Positions 16,903-23,884 of a DNA stretch of 30,412 bases are shown piece after piece. The DNA lies in assembly GCA_037139695.1 (NCBI GenBank), contig JBAXFX010000005.1, positions 1 through 30,412 of the forward strand, read 5' to 3'. This stretch comes from JAAXTX01 sp037139695. GTDB lineage: Bacteria > Patescibacteriota > Minisyncoccia > Moranbacterales > UBA1568. How positions within the stretch are numbered: position 1 is the stretch's first letter; each line of letters starts with the position of its first letter. The notes beneath the pieces are model-generated. The model was not told where the DNA came from. It worked only from the letters and a program-made list of their open reading frames with translations, and searched no databases. The position numbers were made by a program, and so were the translations under genes.

Positions 16903-18537
16903 ATGGAATCATCATTCGTCGGAAAGATCAGGTCGGTCCCGCGGTACGTTTGGATCCTGCTCGCCATCGTGGCCGTGGGCGCTTTTTTGCGTACGTATCG
17001 CCTGCATGACTGGCTGGAATTCCGTGGCGACCAGATGCGGGACGCGACCATCGTCAGCCAGGTGGTGGATAAGGGCGAAGCCTGGCCGCTCATGGGCCCG
17101 TACATGAACCATACCGGGGATACCGAGGAATCCAGTTTTCATCTCGGTCCGATTTATTATTATTTTCAGATTACGGCCGCGAAGATTTTCGGGAACCGTC
17201 CCGACGTCCTAGCCTATCCCGATGTCCTGTTCTCCATCCTCTCTTTGCCGCTGCTTTATCTGCTGCTTCGAATCTGTCTTGGTGAGAATCTCTCACTCGG
17301 CATCGTGGGGCTCTATGCGATCTCGCCGTATATCATTCACTATTCGCGCTACGCCTGGAGTTCGAACCCTATCCCATTCTTAGTGTTGCTCTTCCTTTAT
17401 TCACTGTGGAAATTCCTCAATGATACCGAGAAGGCCGGCTGGTTCTGGGTCGTCTGTATCGGCTTCGCGCTCGGGGTCGGTTTTCAGATTCATGCCATAC
17501 TGATGATCCTGTTCCCCGCGATCGCCGGCCTCGTCTTTTTGTATTCGATGTGGAAGCACCCGAAAACCTGGACGCGGTGGGCCGCGATCCTCGCCGTCTT
17601 CCTGATTCTTAACTCGAGCCAGATCCTCTCGGAGTACGAGACGGGCATGAACAATACGAAGACCTTCATCAATTATTTCCTCCGGAACAAGAGCGCCGCT
17701 GTTCCGAAAGGCGATCGGCTGACGCCGTTTGAGAACGACCTGTCGTGTCATTTCGCGGCGAATTTTTTCTTTCTCACTTCGTACGGCGAGGACAAATGCT
17801 CGTACGAGTATTCGAACATCGTGGCGCCGGATCGGAAGGTGGGCGCCGACAAGGTACTCAAGACCGAAACTGACCGGTTGCGGCTGATCGTCAGCCTGCT
17901 CTTCTCACTTGCCGGGTATGCCTTGTTGGTCTTCCGTGCCCGGAAAGAGACCGATGCGAAGCGGAAAAATTTCCTCGTCCTGACGTCTCTCTATGCTACG
18001 CTCGGGTTCTGCGTCATGATTCCCCTGAGCAGCGACGTCTTCAATGATCTCCGGTACTATACCTTCGAGCTCTTCATCCCGTTTCTCCTCTTCGGATTGG
18101 TCGTGGAGCACCTTGCTTCGAACGTGACGCTTCGGCGATACCGGCTCGTCGTTCCCGTCGTCGGAGTCCTCTTCGTCCTGATCGCGATTTCTGATGTGAG
18201 GGGGATACTGGCCGAAGCGACCATGCTCAACGACGGAAACGGCATCTGTTCCCGCACGGCCATACTCGGCGAGATGGAGCCGATCGCGGATCACATCGCC
18301 ACTCATTCAGGTGGGCGGAGTACCGTCTATCTGGAAGGGGATAATATGATGATCAGCTACATCATCTTCCCGATGAAGTTTCTTCTGGACGGGAGGAGGA
18401 TCGACGTGATCAAGGTGAACGGCGACGACCAACCTGCCGATCGGCTGGTCTTCCATGCGACCTGCAAGAAGCCGAAGGAGGCCGTGGACGGACTCCGGAA
18501 GATCGGTCGCGTCTTCGTTTACTCGACGGGTGATTGA
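16903..18537 (+). CDS. GT-C membrane glycosyltransferase, array family member 5
   Basis: 544 aa. Signature RTYRLHDWLEFRGDQMRDA (30-48; Asp43, Asp47). The next external segment is longer than in members 2-4: WPLMGPYMNHTGDTEESSF before HLGPIYYYFQ. Member 6 shares this extension, so members 5 and 6 look like the closest pair in the array. Conserved cysteines are Cys282 and Cys299 (16 residues between). YSRYAWSSNPIPF replaces the commoner SRFAWNPN. The stop overlaps the start region of member 6 (TGATG). Confidence 0.85.
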   Translation: MESSFVGKIRSVPRYVWILLAIVAVGAFLRTYRLHDWLEFRGDQMRDATIVSQVVDKGEAWPLMGPYMNHTGDTEESSFHLGPIYYYFQITAAKIFGNRPDVLAYPDVLFSILSLPLLYLLLRICLGENLSLGIVGLYAISPYIIHYSRYAWSSNPIPFLVLLFLYSLWKFLNDTEKAGWFWVVCIGFALGVGFQIHAILMILFPAIAGLVFLYSMWKHPKTWTRWAAILAVFLILNSSQILSEYETGMNNTKTFINYFLRNKSAAVPKGDRLTPFENDLSCHFAANFFFLTSYGEDKCSYEYSNIVAPDRKVGADKVLKTETDRLRLIVSLLFSLAGYALLVFRARKETDAKRKNFLVLTSLYATLGFCVMIPLSSDVFNDLRYYTFELFIPFLLFGLVVEHLASNVTLRRYRLVVPVVGVLFVLIAISDVRGILAEATMLNDGNGICSRTAILGEMEPIADHIATHSGGRSTVYLEGDNMMISYIIFPMKFLLDGRRIDVIKVNGDDQPADRLVFHATCKKPKEAVDGLRKIGRVFVYSTGD

Positions 18538-20207
18538 TGGTGATGATACGACAAGAAAACAAGGACTCCTGCGAACGAATGCGTATGAAACTCAATAATG
18601 ATCATCGAACAGGGATCAAGACGGTCCCGACATATGTCTGGTGTCTCCTGCTGATCATGGTTGTCGGCATATTTTTTCGTGTCTACCGTTTCCACGACTG
18701 GCTCGAGTTTAAAGGGGACCAGGCGCGGGATGCGGAGGTCGTGTCCGGCGTTATTTTGGGGCATACGTCGTGGCCCTTACTCGGGCCTGTCATGGGAAAT
18801 TCCGCCACGGATTCCGGCGAACACTATCGGATCGGGCCGATGTATTACTCTTTCCAGATCATCTCGGCGAAGCTCTTCGGGAACACGCCGGACTCGTTGG
18901 CGTACCCTGACCTGTTGTTCTCGATTCTGACAATCCCGCTTTTCTTCCTGTTTCTCCGGCGCCTCTTCGGACGGAACCTTGCCCTGGGACTGACCGGTCT
19001 TTATTCGGTTTCCTTTTTCGCCATCCGATATTCCCGGTTTGCCTGGAATTCCAATCTTATCCCGTTCTTCGTGCTCCTCTTTCTCCTGTCGATCGGCGAA
19101 TTCGAACGCAAACGGGAAAACGTGGGTTGGCCGTGGGTCATCGCCCTCGGCATCGCTTTGGGTGTAGGCGTGCAGTTGCATGTCATACTGCTTACCATTT
19201 TCCCTGTTTTTGCCGGTCTGATCCTGCTTCGGTCGGCGTCGAGATACCGGGAATCGTGGAAGAAATGGGCCGTCATCCTCTTCTTATGTATCGTGCTCAA
19301 TGCCGGGCAGATACTGAGTGAGACACGGACGAACTTCGCCAACTCGAGGATATTCCTCAATTATTTCACCCACACAAGCGTCGATGGCGTCTCGGAAGAA
19401 AAGCGTCCGGCGAGCCTTATGAACGATATCGACTGTCATATCGAAGGGAATTTCTACATGCTTTCCTCGCTTGGGCCTGACAGCTGTTCCTATTATCTGA
19501 ACGATCTGATCGCTGGCGAATCCCGAAAGCTCTTCCATGATACGCTTTTCAGGATTTCTCTCCTCGCCAGTCTGTCTCTCTCGCTTTTCGGATATGGCCT
19601 CTTCGCATATCGTTCTGTTACGGAGGAGGATATCGATCGGAGGCAGTGGCTCCGTATGTTGGCGCTGTATCTTGGCGTCTCATTTCTGATCATGTTTCCC
19701 GTTCTCAAGGCCCAGGTGGAGCTTCGCTATTTCAGTTTCGCGTTTTTTGTCCCGTTCCTGTTTCTGGGATTATTCATAGATACTCTTTCTCGGATGTTTC
19801 CCGGCTTCGGTCGGTTCGTCGTACCGGTCCTTTTCGGAGCGGTCCTTTCGGCCAATGCGAGCTCCCTTCTGTCGATAACGACGGAGCTTATGAATAAGAC
19901 GAGGCTCTATTCGAATTCGGTCGTACTGGACGAGATGGAGCCGATAGTGGATTATATGAGAGAAAACTCGGGAGGAAAGACCGACCTCTATCTGGGAGGG
20001 GATTCCAAGTTGATGGATTACACCTTCTTTCCGCTCTCGTACCTGTCCGGTCAGAAGGGTATCCGTCTGATCAGGGTGGCGAGCGAGGATGAGTCCGTTT
20101 CATTCGGCCGTACCGTCCCCTCGTTTTACGTGAATAATAAGAAAAATTCAGCGAAGAGCTCAGCGTATCTCAAGATAGGCGAAAAGATATTCGTACACAA
20201 ATTCTAA
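18537..20207 (+). CDS. GT-C membrane glycosyltransferase, array family member 6
   Basis: 556 aa from the ATG at 18537, which overlaps the previous stop. Comparison with the paralogs suggests the true start may be ATG 18579 or 18585, since they have only about 30 residues before the signature; a weak AAGGA lies upstream of those codons. Signature RVYRFHDWLEFKGDQARDA has Asp61 and Asp65 (numbered from 18537). WPLLGPVMGNSATDSGEHYRIGPMYYSFQ shows the same loop extension as member 5. External cysteines are Cys300 and Cys317. The C-terminal domain includes VLDEMEPIVDYMRENSGGKT, closely like the LGEMEPIADHIATHSGG of member 5, supporting a recent duplication of this pair. Confidence 0.84.
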   Translation: MVMIRQENKDSCERMRMKLNNDHRTGIKTVPTYVWCLLLIMVVGIFFRVYRFHDWLEFKGDQARDAEVVSGVILGHTSWPLLGPVMGNSATDSGEHYRIGPMYYSFQIISAKLFGNTPDSLAYPDLLFSILTIPLFFLFLRRLFGRNLALGLTGLYSVSFFAIRYSRFAWNSNLIPFFVLLFLLSIGEFERKRENVGWPWVIALGIALGVGVQLHVILLTIFPVFAGLILLRSASRYRESWKKWAVILFLCIVLNAGQILSETRTNFANSRIFLNYFTHTSVDGVSEEKRPASLMNDIDCHIEGNFYMLSSLGPDSCSYYLNDLIAGESRKLFHDTLFRISLLASLSLSLFGYGLFAYRSVTEEDIDRRQWLRMLALYLGVSFLIMFPVLKAQVELRYFSFAFFVPFLFLGLFIDTLSRMFPGFGRFVVPVLFGAVLSANASSLLSITTELMNKTRLYSNSVVLDEMEPIVDYMRENSGGKTDLYLGGDSKLMDYTFFPLSYLSGQKGIRLIRVASEDESVSFGRTVPSFYVNNKKNSAKSSAYLKIGEKIFVHKF

Positions 20208-20226
20208 CCATGCACGATGTGCTCCT

Positions 20227-21849
20227 ATGAACATGAAAAAGATTCCAAAAAGCGTCCTCATCCTGATCGGGATCATGGCGGTCGGCATTTTCCTGCGCAC
20301 CTATCATTTTCACGATTGGCTCCGGTTCAACGCGGATCAGTCACGCGATGCCGAGGTGGTCAGCGGTTTTATCCAGGGAACAGTCGGCTACCCACTCCTT
20401 GGTCCGAAGGCGGGTGGGACGGAGTTCCGGCTCGGAGGCGCCTTCTACTCGCTGCAGATCCTGTCCGCGCAGATTTTCGGGAACGCGCCGGACAAGATGG
20501 CTTATCCGGACCTGTTCGCGTCCATCCTGACGATCCCGCTCCTATTTCTGCTCATGCGAAGGGCGTTCCGGGAGCCGGTCGCGCTCGTTTTGACGGCGGC
20601 GCTGTCCGTCAGCGTCTTCGCGATCAAGTACGCGCGGTTCGCGTGGAATCCGAATTCGGGGCCGTTCTATTCCATCCTGTTTCTCTATGCGCTTCTCGTC
20701 CTGGCCGATACGCAGACAGTGCGGAAGTGGCGCTGGGCGGTCGTTGCCGGCGTCGCACTTGGCATCGGTGTACAGCTTCATACGTTGCTCCTGATCATCA
20801 TGCCGGTCGCTGTTCTTGGTTTTTTCATCTTCGTCGGGCGGAAGCATCCGTCGCTCTGGCGTCAGGCGGCGATTGTTTTTTTGATTGCGCTCGTGCTGAA
20901 TACCGGGCAGATCGTGGACATGACACAGACGAACGGCGCCAATATCCGGGCGTTTTTGGGCGGTACCACCACCAAGACGGCGAAGGGCCGGTCCCTGTTC
21001 CGTGACGTGGCGAACGATGTCGCGTGCCAGTCGCGGGGAGACGTGTTCATTATTTTGGGAATCGGTGACGATGACCAGTGTGGCACGGGTATGATGCTCG
21101 ATGCGTACGGGAAGACCAAGGGACTGTCCGGGAAGGGTCCGCTTGTGGCCGGATGGTTCTTCTCACTCGTCTTCTCCGTCGGTGGCGTGTGGCTTTGGGT
21201 ACGGGCGATCCGAAAAACGGGCGATCCGAAGAAACGCCTCCTTCTGCAATTGACCGGGTGGTATGCGTCGGTCGGGTTCGTATTGCTCATCCCGCTTGCC
21301 ATGGAAATCTCGCTCCGGTTCTATCTGGCGCTCATATTCGTCCCGTTCGTGATGCTCGGCCTATGGCTGGAGGCTATTTTGGAATGGGCTCGGCATCACA
21401 AGCGGTATGCGGCTGTCGGCATCGGCATCGGCATCGTCATCTTGTCTATCGTGTGGACGAACGGAAGCGCGAGCCGGATCGCTTTCTTGGACCATTCCGG
21501 GAAAAAGCAGGTGAGCGGTTCGACCTCGACGGAAATCACGCTTGGTGAGACCGAGGGAATCGCAAGCTACATCGTCGGTCATGCCGGGTCGGATAAGGAG
21601 GTGTTCCTACGTGGCAAGCAGACTTATCTGTTTAAATACCTCAAATCGATCGAGTATTTCACGGAACAGGACGGCGTCACGCTCCACCAGTTTTCCAAGA
21701 AGATGACCGTGCAGGCGGACCAGACGACCTTCCTGATCGCCAATGCCAAGAACAAGGGGAAACTCACGAAGTCGATGGCGGAGACGTATGACCCCTTTGA
21801 TGTCCGGCTCTTCGGGAGATTCTCGATCGAACGGCTCATATCGAAGTAG
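20227..21849 (+). CDS. GT-C membrane glycosyltransferase, array family member 7
   Basis: 540 aa and the last gene of the rightward array. Signature RTYHFHDWLRFNADQSRDA (24-42; Asp37, Arg40, Asp41), then YPLLGPKAGGTEFRLGGAFYSLQ; here GPxYYYFQ is changed to GGAFYSLQ. YPDLFASILTIPLLFLLMRRAF and YARFAWNPNSGPFY follow. Cysteines are Cys267 and Cys285. A second Met at codon 3 is an alternative start. No terminator is evident after the stop; about 218 bp separate it from the next gene. Confidence 0.84.
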   Translation: MNMKKIPKSVLILIGIMAVGIFLRTYHFHDWLRFNADQSRDAEVVSGFIQGTVGYPLLGPKAGGTEFRLGGAFYSLQILSAQIFGNAPDKMAYPDLFASILTIPLLFLLMRRAFREPVALVLTAALSVSVFAIKYARFAWNPNSGPFYSILFLYALLVLADTQTVRKWRWAVVAGVALGIGVQLHTLLLIIMPVAVLGFFIFVGRKHPSLWRQAAIVFLIALVLNTGQIVDMTQTNGANIRAFLGGTTTKTAKGRSLFRDVANDVACQSRGDVFIILGIGDDDQCGTGMMLDAYGKTKGLSGKGPLVAGWFFSLVFSVGGVWLWVRAIRKTGDPKKRLLLQLTGWYASVGFVLLIPLAMEISLRFYLALIFVPFVMLGLWLEAILEWARHHKRYAAVGIGIGIVILSIVWTNGSASRIAFLDHSGKKQVSGSTSTEITLGETEGIASYIVGHAGSDKEVFLRGKQTYLFKYLKSIEYFTEQDGVTLHQFSKKMTVQADQTTFLIANAKNKGKLTKSMAETYDPFDVRLFGRFSIERLISK

Positions 21850-21974
21850 GGCGATGGACGCTTGGCGGCGTGTGCGTATGGACATCGAATCCGAACGTTC
21901 TCATGCCGAACCGGATCCAGGCCCCGGGAATATCCCGGAACCCGGTATTGTCATGTGCAGGAAACCACGTCTAT

Positions 21975-22004
21975 TTGCAGTGTCCCGCGGATTTCGTATA
22001 TACT
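21975..22004 (+). promoter_or_regulatory. Putative promoter for the 193-aa orphan gene
   Basis: TTGCAG (21975-21980) and TATACT (21999-22004) are 18 bp apart. The -35 is weak (3 of 6) and the -10 good (5 of 6). A start near 22011 would give a leader of about 57 nt. The rest of 21850-22067 holds only a CCGGGA/TCCCGG inverted repeat (21924-21938). Confidence 0.3.
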
Positions 22005-22067
22005 GGCGGTGAAAGAGACGGCTTTGCCCACCGCGGCGTTTGCGGGAACATTACCGGAACCTTCACA

Positions 22068-22649
22068 ATGAAAAACAGGAAATTTTTTATCGGGGACATC
22101 CTGAACCTGTTGTTCTATGATGTCAATGAGGAGCACGAACTGTTTTTGGACGACGACCGGTCCGAAGGAATCGATGATCTCCTTGCATTTATGCTCGGCT
22201 TGAATACTGATCCGGAACCGATGGGGGAACAGGAACACGAATCGGAGGCCGAGGAATATTTTAAAGATGATCATCGGTATTCACATGCGATGCAGGTCTG
22301 CATAGAGAGTCTCTGCTGTCAGTTCCCACGGTTCACGGAGCGCAGGTTCCAAAATGAGCTGCGGTCATTGAAAAAGCGGGTCAAGCGTTCCTGTCTTGCG
22401 GAAGAGATGGAAGCGAACTGGCTTACCGAGCAGGCGAAACGCTATGTTACTGATCGGATGAAGGAAGGTATTTGGCGCCGTCGTACGAAGCGGGGCGTGA
22501 ACGGCTCGGGATTCTTCGATGACGAAAACGATGTCACAATGCTCCCGGTCGAATCGATCGGATACCTGTATATTCCCGCCGGGCAGGAACGGTTCGATCG
22601 GGTGTCGAGCTTTCAGCTCTTCAACGATCGCCCGATGAACACGAACTGA
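22068..22649 (+). CDS. Hypothetical acidic protein
   Basis: 193 aa starting MKNRKFFIGDILNLLFYD. The frame is open upstream to 21870, but the extra 66 residues are cysteine-rich and low in plausibility, and a promoter-like site lies within them, so ATG 22068 is preferred. Residues 20-70 are very acidic; 95-145 are basic (KKRVKR, WRRRTKRG), giving a two-sided charge layout. There are no membrane segments or signal peptide. The pattern FIGDILN ... GIDDLLAFMLG (7-44) faintly recalls a family of short bacterial and phage proteins with a GDIL...DILNFMTG pattern, but that is a weak recollection. Three cysteines occur at 78-84. A strong terminator follows directly. The function is not recognised. Confidence 0.6.
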   Translation: MKNRKFFIGDILNLLFYDVNEEHELFLDDDRSEGIDDLLAFMLGLNTDPEPMGEQEHESEAEEYFKDDHRYSHAMQVCIESLCCQFPRFTERRFQNELRSLKKRVKRSCLAEEMEANWLTEQAKRYVTDRMKEGIWRRRTKRGVNGSGFFDDENDVTMLPVESIGYLYIPAGQERFDRVSSFQLFNDRPMNTN

Positions 22650-22658
22650 CTTTTTATA

Positions 22659-22695
22659 TTCCTCCGTGACGCAATGTCCCGGAGGAAGTTTTCTT
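22659..22695 (+). terminator. Rho-independent terminator after the 193-aa gene
   Basis: Stem TTCCTCCG (22659-22666) pairs perfectly with CGGAGGAA (22680-22687), with a 13-nt loop and a GTTTTCTT tail. It begins 10 bp after the stop. The tail runs directly into the repeat element. Confidence 0.75.
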
Positions 22696-22882
22696 AGTAT
22701 CTATCTCAAATCTCATGTCGAGCTGTAAATCCGAAAATTTCGAGCGAAAACCATGAAAAATGAGGAAGGCTACTGTCGTAACCTGACGAGTTTTGAATGG
22801 TTTGTAGCCGAAATTTTCGGATTTCAGCCGGCAAGCGAATTTTTTGGCTTATATAGGCGTTGAGATTTGAGATAGATACTTA
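22694..22882 (+). repeat. MITE-like repeat element copy 2 (complete, 189 bp)
   Basis: The terminal inverted repeats are AGTATCTATCTCAAATCTCA at the left (from 22697) and its exact complement at the right, each flanked by one or two less strict bases. A second inverted pair lies inside: AAATCCGAAAATTTCG (22727-22742) and CGAAATTTTCGGATTT (22809-22824). The middle (about 22743-22797) is unpaired and includes CTGTCGTAACCTGACGA, shared with copy 3. No open reading frame of note lies inside. It matches a non-autonomous transposable element or a large structured intergenic repeat. No clear target duplication is seen beyond a possible TTA or TA. Confidence 0.82.
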
Positions 22883-23012
22883 TCGTAAGACAGCTGTGTA
22901 CGGAAGCCCGGTATTGACTTCGGTGTTTTCATGCGGTAGGCTTCCAGCACGAATGGTTCTTTACCTTTGCAACTGAAAACCGCTCTTATAAGCGGAAAAA
23001 ACGGGGGATGAG

Positions 23013-23699
23013 ATGAAACGAAGCGATCTCCATACGAAGCGGTATGAGGAGGGGAAACGTGCATTCTTGGAGCTGATTGGGCAAGAGGCAGGGAACCCGT
23101 TTGATATCATATTTTTCAATAGGAACGTATCGGGTATTCCAAGGGTCGGCGCGAAGCGTTTTAAACGAGGGGAGGACGGGCTCCCTATATTCCATCACGC
23201 TCTTGATTTTGAGAGTGGACCGTTAATCGAGCTGGTAGATTCCGGTGAGGACGACTACCTTCCATTAGGTCGTCTTGACGGTATCTATTATCCAGAGACA
23301 CCCGTTATGAAGCAAGTGTTCCCATTTCTTTCCAAAGGACTTCGGAATTGGGAACGGCGTATGGAAAACCAGATGCGTATGGACGCTGGCGTTTTGGAGC
23401 GTATCCGGCAGTATATCTTGCGGAAAGAGAAAGAGCGGATCGTATTAGCGGAGGTCGCCTGGGAAGTCTGTATCCCGTCTCGTGGCTTCAGGTCTGAATG
23501 CCTGTTCGTGTATCTTCCGGGGCTGGGAAATATCTCGTTCGAGAGGGCTCTGGAAAGTTCGGGTATCGCTAAAGAGACTATCGTCGAGGTCGGGAATATC
23601 ATATCGAGCGTATCGATCGACCATCATGAGATGGTTAAAAAAAGAATCGAGGATATGACCGGAAAAATAATCTTCTTCAGGTGTCTCGAACCGTATTGA
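23013..23699 (+). CDS. Hypothetical protein
   Basis: 228 aa, soluble, without signal peptide or membrane helix. GGGGG stands 6 bases before ATG 23013, one of the better ribosome-binding sites in this window. Notable stretches are FFNRNVSGIPRVGAKRFKRG (about 35-54) and a charged helical part, RNWERRMENQMRMDAGVLER (about 111-130). I do not recognise a family or catalytic motif. Upstream, 22883-23012 holds a CCGCT/AGCGG hairpin (22980-22995) with CTTATA in its loop, close to the ribosome-binding site. A strong terminator follows, so it is a single-gene unit. It sits between two repeat-element copies. Confidence 0.7.
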   Translation: MKRSDLHTKRYEEGKRAFLELIGQEAGNPFDIIFFNRNVSGIPRVGAKRFKRGEDGLPIFHHALDFESGPLIELVDSGEDDYLPLGRLDGIYYPETPVMKQVFPFLSKGLRNWERRMENQMRMDAGVLERIRQYILRKEKERIVLAEVAWEVCIPSRGFRSECLFVYLPGLGNISFERALESSGIAKETIVEVGNIISSVSIDHHEMVKKRIEDMTGKIIFFRCLEPY

Positions 23700-23717
23700 A
23701 TCGAGCCATTCTTATTC

Positions 23718-23755
23718 ATAGGCCTATCCGGAATATCGGAGGGGCCTATTTTTTT
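23718..23755 (+). terminator. Rho-independent terminator after the 228-aa gene
   Basis: ATAGGCC (23718-23724) pairs with GGCCTAT (23743-23749), followed by a run of seven T (23749-23755). The loop contains a smaller TCCG/CGGA pairing. The hairpin starts 18 bp after the stop. Confidence 0.82.
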
Positions 23756-23782
23756 GCGTATCTTTCCTTTTTATACGTAGTC

Positions 23783-23818
23783 AAAAAAGGAACCGATACT
23801 ATATATATGGTAGTATCG
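23783..23818 (-). terminator. Rho-independent terminator of the leftward kinase-flippase operon
   Basis: On the minus strand CGATACTA and TAGTATCG form a perfect 8-bp stem (23794-23801 with 23811-23818) around a 9-nt loop. A CCTTTTTT tract follows (complement of 23783-23790). It lies about 67 bp after the flippase stop. Confidence 0.65.
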
Positions 23819-23884
23819 AGCTTCGTTTTAGTACCGTACTGACTGATTTTTGGTGTGTTTATAGGACGTATCATACCTACCGGT

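Noticed and set aside
20217..21005. 262-aa open frame overlapping array member 7
   Set aside because: It overlaps a paralog with clear family motifs in another frame and has shadow-like Arg/Gly/Ala-rich composition.
21924..21938. CCGGGA/TCCCGG inverted repeat as terminator of the GT array
   Set aside because: The stem is only 6 bp with a 3-nt loop and no T-run follows on the plus strand.
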